Positions 1 through 6,842 of a DNA stretch of 19,806 bases are shown in pieces. How positions within the stretch are numbered: the stretch's first letter is position 1; each line of letters starts with the position of its first letter. A model generated the notes under the pieces. It was not told the origin of the DNA and did not search any database. It was given only the letters and a program-made list of their open reading frames with translations. Origin of the DNA: Candidatus Delongbacteria bacterium (GTDB lineage Bacteria > CAIWAD01); contig JBAYTZ010000026.1 in assembly GCA_041675285.1 (NCBI GenBank), forward strand, positions 1 to 19,806, read 5' to 3'. A program made the position numbers and the translations under genes.

Positions 1-206
1 CGCCTTGTTTTCCACCTTTCTGCTGGCGCCAGAAAGGTGGAGCCAAAGAGGCGCTTTTTCTCACCCGGCCTGACCGGCCGTCCAGACTCAGCCCGCCTCC
101 CGGCGGGCTTCCGCTGGCGGCAGCGGCTCCTTCCTGTCTCCAGGTAGTTGGTTCGCCTGACGGCTTCACCCAGGTTCTGGTTCAGCCCTTCCGGGCTTCA
201 CCTCAC
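1..206 (-). repeat. Composite intergenic repeat, copy A (inverted)
   Basis: Read on the minus strand, this contains the blocks also found in copies B (3384-3597) and C (19480-19696). In order they are GAGGTGAAGC, a stretch beginning GCTGAACCAGAACC, a variable two-stem hairpin (78-120), the string AAAAAGCGCCTCTTTGGCT and a fixed hairpin (12-40) with arms CCACCTTTCTG and CAGAAAGGTGG. The window begins inside it, so any linker and 11-bp array that follow it in B and C would lie outside. It is in opposite orientation to B and C. The EPEP-coding part has drifted relative to B and C. No protein is supported here. Recognition rests on direct comparison of the three copies. Confidence 0.85.
78..120 (-). 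other. Two-stem hairpin with GNRA loop (copy A)
   Basis: On the minus strand the inner stem pairs AGCCCGCC with GGCGGGCT around the loop GGGA. It is separated by a 4x4 internal loop (CGGA facing GAGT) from an outer stem CCG-CCAG with CTGG-A-CGG, which has one bulged A. Copies B and C carry different stem sequences with the same architecture. The structure is inferred by eye; transcription is unknown. Confidence 0.6.
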
Positions 207-280
207 TCATTCCTTTCACTTCCGCCGGCGCGACACCTTAACCGCGAAGTGGGGGAAGGTCGGGATGGGGGGAGTCGCTC

Positions 281-310
281 GTCATCCCCCGGCTTGAACG
301 GGGGATCCCA
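281..310 (+). repeat. Short palindromic repeat (VIPAKAGIP-type family)
   Basis: The order is GTCAT, an arm CCCCCG, a 7-nt loop, an arm CGGGGG and then ATCCCA. The outline matches the neighbouring palindrome at 324-350 with a different stem, so these are two tandem members of one family. Elements whose translation reads V-I-P-A-K-A-G-I-P are widespread in bacterial genomes. An open frame across them (249-461) is repeat-derived and is not annotated as a gene. Confidence 0.7.
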
Positions 311-323
311 TGGCAAAGTGACT

Positions 324-350
324 GTCATCCCAGCGAAAGCTGGGATCCCA
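324..350 (+). repeat. VIPAKAGIP-type palindrome
   Basis: GTCAT is followed by the arm CCCAGC, loop GAAA, arm GCTGGG and ATCCCA. The exact reverse complement of the core is found at 19418-19444. One frame gives the peptide VIPAKAGIP typical of this common dispersed element. No gene is seen from 351 to 559; that stretch holds only short non-conserved open frames. Confidence 0.85.
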
Positions 351-559
351 GGCTCCGTGCTCCGGTCAGCACCTTGGCAACTTGGCTGCCGGAATCACAC
401 CGCCCAGGCGCTACGAGGCGCCTGGAGAATGGACATGGGTGATCCCGTGGGTCGAGCATGACGGAAGTCCCGGAGTGTGGAACAGCTTCCCCCGCGCCCC
501 GCGGGAGAAGCCGGCCGGGTGCGCGCAGCGCACACGGGCGGATGGGGGCGTGCGAGAAC

Positions 560-584
560 GGTGTCTGGCACCGTGCCTGACACC
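560..584. repeat. REP-like 25-bp palindrome at the 5' break of rhs
   Basis: The arms are GGTGTC-T-GGCAC and GTGCC-T-GACACC around a central C. They pair perfectly except for one T-T mismatch. This shape (stem, T-T mismatch, stem) recurs at 7928-7958. It lies just before the point where RHS similarity begins, so it may mark the breakpoint that removed the front of the rhs gene. The REP-type assignment is by resemblance only. Confidence 0.65.
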
Positions 585-595
585 AACCGGCGCGA

Positions 596-1996
596 ATGGA
601 TCCGTACATTTGCCGCGTGACTTCCAACCATCACCGACACTTCTGCTTGAAGACCGATGCCCTGCCGCGCTTCATGCCAAACGGCACAGGCGCGACCATC
701 ACGGACATCGTGTCAAACTACCAGAACCTGCCGGCGACCATCAAGCTGGCGCTGCCCTCAGGCAACACGGGCGTGATCGAGTACCGCTACGACACGGAAG
801 GTCGGCAGATCAGCCGCTGGTCCTGGGAACTGGACGCTGTGACGGGCGAGAAGGTGGCAGGCACGGAAGGCAACGAGTGGAGCTACTACGACGCGCTGGG
901 TCGGCTGGATGCGCGGGTGGGAATAGCGAACGGGGTGCTCGACCACCGCCTGGTGAACGTGTTGACGGAGGCTGGAGAGCAAGGCAATTGGTATCGGCGC
1001 GAGTTCATGAACTCAGGCGGCACAGACGACCTGCCCCTGCCGGGCAGCCTGACGCGCAATTGGAGCACCTACGGAGCCCGCGGCCTCCTGGCGCAGACCC
1101 GCGCCCCCATGACCGGTACGCAGCCGCTTGAGAGCGACGTCCTGCGCGGGGAGATTGTGTTGAACGACCACCTGGGCAGCCCGCGCCTGCGAGTGGAAAG
1201 CCACACCACGGTTCCGGATGACCGCAGCGTGATCGGCTGGATGCCCAAGAACCCGATGGACTACACGCCCTTCGGCCGCGAGCTGCCGCAGTCCCCCGAC
1301 ACCAAGACCACGCCCGAGGGCTACACGGGCAAGCCCCTGGATACTACCTTCGGCCTGCAGACCATGAATTACGGCGCGCGCTTCTATGATCCGCGCCTGG
1401 GCCGGTGGTGGCAGCGGGATCCGCTGGCGGAAGAATTCGCATCGGTAACCTCTTATGGTTATGTTGAAAGTAACCCTGTAGGAAGTGTAGATAAAGATGG
1501 ATGCTCAGGAATTTCTTTTCAAGCGGCTTTTACTTTCGACAATGTAGAGGTGATAGGGAGATCTTTCCAATGGGACATCGAATTTGGAGTCTCGCCACCT
1601 AGATTTGACGCCAGGTTAACGAGTAGTGAAATTACTGGTGTATCATCGATTCCTTCAGTAGACGCTGCTTTTGGAGTTAGAATTCTGCCAGCAAGTGAAA
1701 GTTTGAGGGATTTCGATGTCCCGTCTTCAAGTCTTTCATTATCAATCAATACGCCATTTAAGCTGATTCAGGCATATGGTGGATTCACAGAGCCTGAATC
1801 AGGTGATGATGTAGCCGGCGCTTCAATTGAGTTTGGGGGAGCAATTGGCTTTACGCCAATACCAGCCATTCCTTTCGATATTACAAAAACAGAAAATAAC
1901 AAAACTGAAAAAATTGAACAAAACAAAACTGGGAATGATCTTCGGGGATTACTTGAACTTTCCAGAGAGAATTCTAAGACTTTTACTGATAGGTGA
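596..1996 (+). CDS. RHS repeat core fragment with variable C-terminal tip
   Basis: 466 residues in an intact frame. RHS similarity starts near residue 29 (NGTGATITD). YD-type repeats follow (IEYRYDTEGRQ at 61-71), then the RHS-associated core: DHLGSPR (191-197), DYTPFG, GYTGKPLD, NYGARFYDPRLGRW and the DKDG closing motif (299-302). Residues 303-466 are an unrecognised tip, probably the toxin domain by analogy with polymorphic RHS toxins. Full RHS proteins are usually well over 1,000 residues with secretion or encapsulation domains, so this is a 5'-truncated gene. There is an in-frame stop at 578-580, and the first 28 residues do not look like RHS. Codons turn AT-rich from about 1433, some 22 residues before DKDG, so the end of the core came in together with the tip. 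The stop overlaps a downstream ATG. Expression and toxin activity are unproven. Confidence 0.8.
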   Translation: MDPYICRVTSNHHRHFCLKTDALPRFMPNGTGATITDIVSNYQNLPATIKLALPSGNTGVIEYRYDTEGRQISRWSWELDAVTGEKVAGTEGNEWSYYDALGRLDARVGIANGVLDHRLVNVLTEAGEQGNWYRREFMNSGGTDDLPLPGSLTRNWSTYGARGLLAQTRAPMTGTQPLESDVLRGEIVLNDHLGSPRLRVESHTTVPDDRSVIGWMPKNPMDYTPFGRELPQSPDTKTTPEGYTGKPLDTTFGLQTMNYGARFYDPRLGRWWQRDPLAEEFASVTSYGYVESNPVGSVDKDGCSGISFQAAFTFDNVEVIGRSFQWDIEFGVSPPRFDARLTSSEITGVSSIPSVDAAFGVRILPASESLRDFDVPSSSLSLSINTPFKLIQAYGGFTEPESGDDVAGASIEFGGAIGFTPIPAIPFDITKTENNKTEKIEQNKTGNDLRGLLELSRENSKTFTDR

Positions 1997-2022
1997 TGGC
2001 AATACAAATTGGAGTTAATGAC

Positions 2023-2517
2023 ATGCATTGTGTCGGAGATGAGATTGATGTGGTAATAGGGCAGATAGTCTCTGAAAGGAAGAAGATTGCGAAAAAGTGG
2101 AAAATGCTGATAGTGTACTCACTGGCGATATCGTTTGGTGTTGGAGCGATCGGTTTAGACAATAGTGTATTCCTGGTCATTCAGTTCGCATTGATAGCCA
2201 CACTAGGTATGTGCCATTTAATCGTTTTCATTAAAACGAATCACATTTATTACAATAAGGATTTGCAAGGCGCTTTGAAGAAGTATTTTGAAGAGCGTGG
2301 TTATTATTCTGATAGAAAGGGAGGTGAAATGGTCCTTTCTTATTTGATAAGAAGTTACTTCTTCAGGAGAATTGAGGTGAATAGGTCAATAAAGAAACTG
2401 AGAAAAGATTTGCTGAAAACCCCACTATATCCTTTGTTTTCAGTAATTCATATCGTTGGATGCTATGCGATTAGCTTTGCGGGACGGTATTTATTCATAT
2501 CGATTTCAAGGACCTAA
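2023..2517 (+). CDS. Candidate immunity protein, membrane protein
   Basis: 164 residues from ATG 2023, chosen because GGAG sits 8 nt upstream. An alternative ATG at 1996 overlaps the rhs stop (TGATG) and would give 173 residues. The family is not recognised. Two adjacent hydrophobic spans (starting LIVYSLAISFGVG and VFLVIQFALIATLGM) lie before a basic, charged middle (GALKKYFEERGYY, RSIKKLRKDLLK). A third hydrophobic span follows near the C-terminus (PLFSVIHIVGCYAISF). The DNA is AT-rich like the preceding toxin tip and unlike everything beyond 2540. A small AT-rich gene directly after an RHS tip is the normal place for the cognate immunity gene, and a membrane location would fit a toxin that acts at the inner membrane. 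The role is inferred from position and composition only. Confidence 0.6.
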   Translation: MHCVGDEIDVVIGQIVSERKKIAKKWKMLIVYSLAISFGVGAIGLDNSVFLVIQFALIATLGMCHLIVFIKTNHIYYNKDLQGALKKYFEERGYYSDRKGGEMVLSYLIRSYFFRRIEVNRSIKKLRKDLLKTPLYPLFSVIHIVGCYAISFAGRYLFISISRT

Positions 2518-2548
2518 AATTGGCATAAAGTAGCTTCCAAACAAACAG

Positions 2549-2680
2549 AACCTGCCGGCCAGCATTCGCTAGGCGGTCCCGGGCTCGGGCAACACGGGCG
2601 TGATTGTGTACCGCTTCGACACGGAAGGCCGGCAGATCAGCCGCTGGTCCTGGGAAGAAGATCCGGCGGCGCGAAGCTAA
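2549..2680 (+). pseudogene. RHS core remnant
   Basis: A 44-codon stretch repeats the rhs segment beginning at 725. It reads NLPASIR, stop, AVPGSGNTGVIVYRFDTEG, then RQISRWSWEEDP and a stop. The nucleotide match is strongest around GGCAACACGGGCGTGAT and CAGATCAGCCGCTGGTCC. An internal TAG, no start codon and no tip make it a dead fragment. It restores high G+C immediately after the AT-rich tip/immunity pair. The rest of 2518-2822 shows no gene. Confidence 0.85.
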
Positions 2681-2822
2681 AGGACTTGCTTCAGCAAGAC
2701 AGCGTGCGTTCGATTCCATCCTACATATCATGTATTGAAAAGCGGCGTGAACAACACGCGTCCACCTGATGCGGATCGTACATTGCGGGCAATCAGTCTG
2801 GCACAACGGTGGACGAAACTCG

Positions 2823-3236
2823 ATGGCTTCCTTTCACTCCCGTGAACAGCTTCTATTGCCGCGCTTGAAACTCCTTCACACCTGTGCCTCGCGCAGCCTC
2901 TCGCTGGAGGCGGCCTTGGAGGGCGTGTTGCACAGCCGCGGACCCGTGGCCGGGCGGCGCTTCAGTGCGCGCTTTCTGCAGGGCTTGAAAGCCGGTCGCG
3001 GCGTGGCCGAGGCCTTGCGCGAGGCCGACCCCACCCAGCCCGGCATGGTCCTCTCCCTGGTGGCCGTCGGCGAGCGCACCGGCCAGCTGGCCCTCTGCAC
3101 GCGCTACCTGGTGGACTACTATGAACGGGTTGCCGAGCTGCGGCGCAGCCTGTCCCGCGCCCTGACCTACCCGCTGATCGTCCTCGGGTTCATCTGGATC
3201 AGCCTGGAGAAAAAGAAGGTCAGGTGCATCACCTGA
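2823..3236 (+). pseudogene. Truncated type II secretion/pilus GspF-PilC-like protein
   Basis: 137 residues from ATG 2823; the Shine-Dalgarno is weak. It resembles one T2SSF (GspF/PilC) domain: LKLLHTCASRSLSLEAALEGV, then FLQGLKAGRGVAEALREADP, then the hallmark SLVAVGERTGQL and LRRSLSRALTYPLIVLGFIWISL, which enters the first membrane span. Complete GspF proteins have about 400 residues and two such domains. Similarity stops at ISLEKKK, and the last five residues and the stop come from the palindrome at 3218-3238. The inner-membrane platform function would be lost. There are no other secretion genes nearby. Confidence 0.75.
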
Positions 3237-3238
3237 CC
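3218..3238. repeat. Palindrome that terminates the gspF-like fragment
   Basis: Perfect 9-bp arms GGTCAGGTG and CACCTGACC enclose CAT, preceded by GAAAAAGAA. It resembles the palindromes associated with REP-type (RAYT) transposases in many proteobacteria; that link is from memory of the motif. The stop codon of the upstream fragment lies inside the right arm. Confidence 0.7.
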
Positions 3239-3383
3239 CTCTGTAAGCCCCCTTGGCTGACAGCTCACCACAGAGTCACAGGGGCACAGAGGCCGGACAA
3301 GTCCTGGCCTGGGTTGCGCGTGACACATCCAAGGACCTGCTTGAGCACGAAGGCGTAACGGCTCGAAGACGTGCTGGCTGCGC

Positions 3384-3597
3384 GAGGTGAAGCCCGCAGG
3401 GCTGAACCAGAACCAGGTGGTGACGGCGTCAGCCGGAACCAACTACATGGTTGCAGGAAGCCCAAACGGCGGCTAGCGGAAGGCCACCGCGAGGTGGCCT
3501 GACTCTAGCCGTTGAGAAAAAGCGCCTCTTTGGCTCCACCTTTCTGGCGCAAGCAGAAAGGTGGAAAACATGGGCCCCGGCCATGCCGGGATCAAGC
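3384..3597 (+). repeat. Composite intergenic repeat, copy B
   Basis: Same block order as copy C: GAGGTGAAGC, the conserved block starting GCTGAACCAGAACCAGGTGG, then GCCGGAACCAACTACA, a variable two-stem hairpin (3470-3511), and GAAAAAGCGCCTCTTTGGCT. A fixed hairpin at 3536-3564 and a small hairpin CCCGGC/GCCGGG follow, then ATCAAGC and directly the 11-bp array. One frame reads LNQNQVVTASAGTNY in both B and C and ends in TAG inside the hairpin, but it has no usable start. The stretch 3239-3383 before it holds only a CACAGAGG-type low-complexity remnant and no gene. Confidence 0.9.
3470..3511 (+). other. Two-stem hairpin with GNRA loop (copy B)
   Basis: The outer stem is CGGCTAG with CTAGCCG. 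A 4x4 internal loop has CGGA facing GACT. The inner stem is AGGCCACC with GGTGGCCT, closed by GCGA. Compared with copy A, both stems differ in sequence yet pair fully, and the CGGA internal loop is kept. Confidence 0.65.
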
Positions 3598-3740
3598 GGT
3601 GCCAGGTCGGTGCCAGGCCGGTGCCAGGCCGGTGCCAGGCCGGTGCCAGGTCGGTGCCAGGCCGGTGCCAGGCCGGTGCCAGGTCAGTGCCAGGTCAGTG
3701 CCATGTCGGTGCCAGGTCGGTGCCAGGCCGGTGCCAGAGC
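3598..3740 (+). repeat. 11-bp tandem array, 13 units
   Basis: Thirteen head-to-tail copies of GGTGCCAGG(C/T)C with no spacers. Two units start with A (3686, 3697) and the last unit is GGTGCCAGAGC. It is followed by ACTGTCAAG, close to the ACTGTCCAG that follows the short array at 19319-19351. Every frame is open through it, which creates false ORFs with repeated PVPGRCQAGAR peptides. It lies about 80 bp beyond the 3' end of polA, which reads toward it. The stretch 3741-3822 shows no gene. Confidence 0.95.
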
Positions 3741-3822
3741 ACTGTCAAGCCGCATTTACGGCTGTGCATCCGCTGCCGGTCAAGCCGGGAGATGACGACC
3801 GCTGCCAAGGGGGCGCTGGGGG

Positions 3823-6612
3823 CTACTTCGCCTCCAGCCAGTTCTCGCCGATTCCCGGTTCAGCCACCAGCGGCACGGCCAGCGGAATCACCGTCTCCAT
3901 TTCGCGGCGAATCTCCTCGACGAAGTAGGCGGCGCGGGCGCGCGGGGCCTCGAAGAGCAGCTCGTCGTGCACCTGGGAGATCATCTTCAAGCCGGCCAGG
4001 TCTGTGGCCAGGCGGGCGTCGATCTTCATCATGGCCAGCTTGATCAAGTCTGCCGCGCTGCCCTGGATGGGCGTGTTGACCGCGATGCGCTCCGTGCCCT
4101 CGCGCAGTTGGCGGTTCTGGGAGAGCAGATCAGGCAGGTAGCGCCGGCGGCCGAAGAGGTTCTCCACATAGCCGCGCTCCCGGGCGCTCTCGATCACCAG
4201 CCGCGTCCAGTCCCAGACGCCTTTGTAGAGCGCGAAATACTCCTCGATGAAGCGCTTGGCCTCGCCCATGGGGATGCCCAGGTTGCCCGCCAGCGCGAAA
4301 GCACCCATCCCGTAGATCACGCCGAAGTTGACCACTTTCGCCTGGCGCCGCATCTCGCTGTCCACGGCCTTCTCTTCCACGTGGAAGATCGCCGCCGCCG
4401 TGCGGGTGTGGATGTCCGCTCCTTCGCGGAAGGCGCCCACCAGCTCCGCATCCCCTGAAATGTGCGCCAGCAGCCGTAGTTCGATCTGGCTGTAGTCCGC
4501 GTCGATGAGTACGAAATCCGGACCGGGGGCCGTGAAGGCCTTGCGGATCCGCCGGCCCCACTCCGAGCGGACGGGGATGTTCTGCAGGTTGGGATCCGTG
4601 CTGCTCAGGCGGCCGGTGGCGGCGATGGTCTGGTTGAAGTTGGTGTGCACGCGGCCGGTGCGTGGGTTGACCATCAGCGGCAGGGCGTCGGAGTAGGTGC
4701 CCTTGAGTTTGGCCAGCTGGCGATAATCCAGCAATTGGCGCGGCAAATCGTCCACCTGGGCCAGACGCTCCAGTTCGTCCACGTCGGTGGACCAGCCGCT
4801 GGCGGTCTTGCGGCCGGGCTTCAGCCCGCGCTTGTCGAACAGGATCCCCGCCAGCTGCTTGGGCGAGTTCAGGTTGAAGGACTCGCCGGCCAGCTCGTGG
4901 ATTTCACGCTCCAGCGTGGCCAGCTTCTCCGCCAGTTCGGCCGATAGGCTGCGCAGCAGGCTCACGTCCACCTGCACGCCCACCTGCTCCATCCGGGCCA
5001 GCACCTCCAGCATGGGCAGGTCGATGCGGCGGTAGAGCTCCAGCAGGCCGGCCTCGCGCAGGTTTTCCTCCAGCAGCGGCCAGAGCCGGAGGACGCAGTC
5101 CGCGTCTTCGCAGGCGTACTCGCTGATGGTCTCCAGCGGCACGTCGGCCATGCTGATCTGCTTGGCGCCGCTGCCAATCAGGGCCTCGGTGGGAATCTTC
5201 GTCATTCCCAGGTATTGCAGCGAAAGCGAGTCCAGGTCGTGCTTGCGCCCGGCCGGCCGCAGCACGTAGCTGGCCAGCATGGTGTCGAAGACCGTACCAC
5301 GCACGGTGACGCCGTGGGCCGCCAGCACGTTGAGATCGTACTTGGCGTTCTGGCCCAGCTTGGGGAAGGCGGCGTCCTCGTACCACGAACGCAGCTGCTC
5401 CAGCACCCAGGCCAGCTCCGCCGCCGCCGCGTCCGTCTCGAAAAGGCCGCCGCCCATCCCGGCGCCGGCGCCGTCCTTCAGGCGTGCCGGGACGTACCAG
5501 GCCACGCCGGGCTCCCAGCTGAAAGAAAAGCCCACGATCCGGCAGGCGTGGGCGTCCAGGCCCGTGGTTTCCAAATCGAAGGCGGCGGGTCGGCCGGGGC
5601 CGGTCTCCGCTCGCAGCCGGGCCGCCAGCTCCAGCACCTCGGGCCGCGTGGCCGCGCAGTGGTAGGCGCGGGGCTGGGCGGGCGGGGATGGCAGGGGCAT
5701 GTCGGCCAGCAGGGCGGGACCGCCAGGCTCGAGCCTGGCGGTCCCGCCGAGCGCGGCGAATTGCTGCATGGCGCTGCGCAGGCCCAGTTCCCCCAGCTTC
5801 TGCAGGAAGGGCGCCGAAGTCCAGGCGGGTTCGGGCAGCTGCTCCGGGTCAAATTCACAGGGCGCGTGGCGGTCGATGATCACCAGCTCCTTGGAGAGAT
5901 AGGCCAGCTCGCGATTGGCCTCCAGCTTGGCGCGCACGGCCTTGGTCCCCAGCTCCTCCAGATGGGCGTAGACGCCGTCCAAATCGCCGTGCTTGGAGAC
6001 CAGTTCCGCCGCTGTTTTGGGCCCCACGCCGGGCACGCCGGGCACGTTGTCCGAGCTGTCGCCCATCAGCGCCAGCACGTCCACCACCTGATCCGGCCGC
6101 ACGCCGAACTTCTCGCGCACCCGCTCCACGCCCACCAGGTCGATCTCGCCGCCTTTCTGCGGGTTGAACAGGCTGACGCCCGGCCCCACCAGCTGCATCA
6201 GGTCCTTGTCCGCCGTCACCACGTAGACGTCCCAGCCCGTGGCCCGGGCGCGGTCCACGCAGGTGCCCAGCAGGTCGTCGGCCTCCCAACCCTCGTGCTT
6301 GTGGGCGGGCAGGCCGGCCAGGGCCAGCAGTTCGTAGAGGTGCGGTAGCTGGGCGGCCATCTCCGGCGGCATGGGCGGCCGGTTGGCTTTGTAGGCCGGA
6401 TAGAGCTTGTGCCGGAAGGTGGGCGCCGCCGTGTCGGTCATGATGGCCAGACCGTCGGGCCGCTCGCTCTTCAGGATGCGGGCCAGGGTCGTCAGCACGC
6501 CGTGGATGCCGCTGACGATGAGGCCGTCCCCCGTGGTCAGGTGGCGACGCTCCAGGGCCATGTGGGATTTGAAGAAGACCGACATCAGGTCGATGAGGAA
6601 GAGCTTGCGCAT
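3823..6612 (-). CDS. polA: DNA polymerase I
   Basis: 929 residues, the usual PolA length. The start is placed at 6612 because MRKLFLIDL begins the 5'-nuclease fold and AGAAAGG lies 5 nt upstream; an upstream in-frame extension of 75 codons looks non-coding. The 5'-3' exonuclease domain spans about 1-290, with D8, the E110-D112-D113 cluster, D135, D137 and GDSSDN at 184-189. The proofreading domain spans about 340-520 with all its acidic residues: D346/E348 in DLETTG, D426 in NAKYD, and D503 in YACED. The polymerase domain follows: motif A D706 (DYSQIELR), motif B 755-770 (RRQAKVVNFGVIYG, with F763) and motif C H882-D883-E884. All three activities should be present, for Okazaki fragment processing and repair. 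The linker at about 288-305 is encoded by a perfect palindrome (5713-5748). No terminator is evident downstream. Confidence 0.97.
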   Translation of the reverse strand: MRKLFLIDLMSVFFKSHMALERRHLTTGDGLIVSGIHGVLTTLARILKSERPDGLAIMTDTAAPTFRHKLYPAYKANRPPMPPEMAAQLPHLYELLALAGLPAHKHEGWEADDLLGTCVDRARATGWDVYVVTADKDLMQLVGPGVSLFNPQKGGEIDLVGVERVREKFGVRPDQVVDVLALMGDSSDNVPGVPGVGPKTAAELVSKHGDLDGVYAHLEELGTKAVRAKLEANRELAYLSKELVIIDRHAPCEFDPEQLPEPAWTSAPFLQKLGELGLRSAMQQFAALGGTARLEPGGPALLADMPLPSPPAQPRAYHCAATRPEVLELAARLRAETGPGRPAAFDLETTGLDAHACRIVGFSFSWEPGVAWYVPARLKDGAGAGMGGGLFETDAAAAELAWVLEQLRSWYEDAAFPKLGQNAKYDLNVLAAHGVTVRGTVFDTMLASYVLRPAGRKHDLDSLSLQYLGMTKIPTEALIGSGAKQISMADVPLETISEYACEDADCVLRLWPLLEENLREAGLLELYRRIDLPMLEVLARMEQVGVQVDVSLLRSLSAELAEKLATLEREIHELAGESFNLNSPKQLAGILFDKRGLKPGRKTASGWSTDVDELERLAQVDDLPRQLLDYRQLAKLKGTYSDALPLMVNPRTGRVHTNFNQTIAATGRLSSTDPNLQNIPVRSEWGRRIRKAFTAPGPDFVLIDADYSQIELRLLAHISGDAELVGAFREGADIHTRTAAAIFHVEEKAVDSEMRRQAKVVNFGVIYGMGAFALAGNLGIPMGEAKRFIEEYFALYKGVWDWTRLVIESARERGYVENLFGRRRYLPDLLSQNRQLREGTERIAVNTPIQGSAADLIKLAMMKIDARLATDLAGLKMISQVHDELLFEAPRARAAYFVEEIRREMETVIPLAVPLVAEPGIGENWLEAK
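5713..5748. repeat. Perfect 36-bp palindrome inside polA
   Basis: The two 18-bp halves meet between 5730 and 5731. The left half is GGCGGGACCGCCAGGCTC and the right half is its exact complement, with no spacer. On the coding strand it supplies GGTARLEPGGP, in the unstructured linker between the 5'-nuclease and proofreading domains. A palindrome this long and exact is not expected from codon choice, so it looks like an in-frame insertion of a short mobile palindrome. Confidence 0.85.
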
Positions 6613-6796
6613 GATGGCCTTTCTGCCAAGAGCGGATGGGAGTGCCGGGCCCAAGATGGCGAAGCCCGGCCGATCGCCCGGTGGGATCCTGAGATCAACC
6701 ACAGGGGCACTGAGGCACGGCAAAGAATAAGCTGGCGGCTGCTCGGCTACTACTTCCACCCGGCAGTGGACCGCCGGGAACTTTGCCAACTGGGAT

Positions 6797-6823
6797 AAAA
6801 AAAGGGGCCCCGCCGGGGCCCCT
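6797..6823 (-). terminator. Rho-independent terminator of the outer-membrane protein gene
   Basis: Arms AGGGGCCCC (6803-6811) and GGGGCCCCT (6815-6823) with loop GCC, followed on the minus strand by seven T residues. It lies 20 bp past the stop of the upstream gene and separates it from polA. The stretch 6613-6796 holds no gene; a CACAGGGGCACTGAGG remnant lies near 6700. Confidence 0.9.
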
Positions 6824-6842
6824 CGACAGTTCATCAAACGGG

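Noticed and set aside
249..461. 70-residue open frame with VIPAKAGIP
   Set aside because: The frame is made of tandem dispersed palindromes; the peptide is a known artefact of this repeat type.
3384..3475. Gene ending LNQNQVVTASAGTNY in copies B and C
   Set aside because: No start codon or upstream coding frame, a stop within the hairpin, and a frameshift in copy A.
3384..3597. Integron attC site or retron/group II intron remnant
   Set aside because: No attC core sites of the RYYYAAC/GTTRRRY type in the right places, no integrase, no reverse transcriptase and no domain V-like hairpin.
3598..3740. CRISPR-like array
   Set aside because: Units are 11 bp and directly abutting with no spacers, and there are no cas genes.
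3451..4043. Overlapping open frames encoding PVPGRCQAGAR-type repeated peptides
   Set aside because: The 11-bp unit is not a multiple of 3 and lacks stops in all frames, so the peptides are a by-product of the array. No ribosome site or family similarity.
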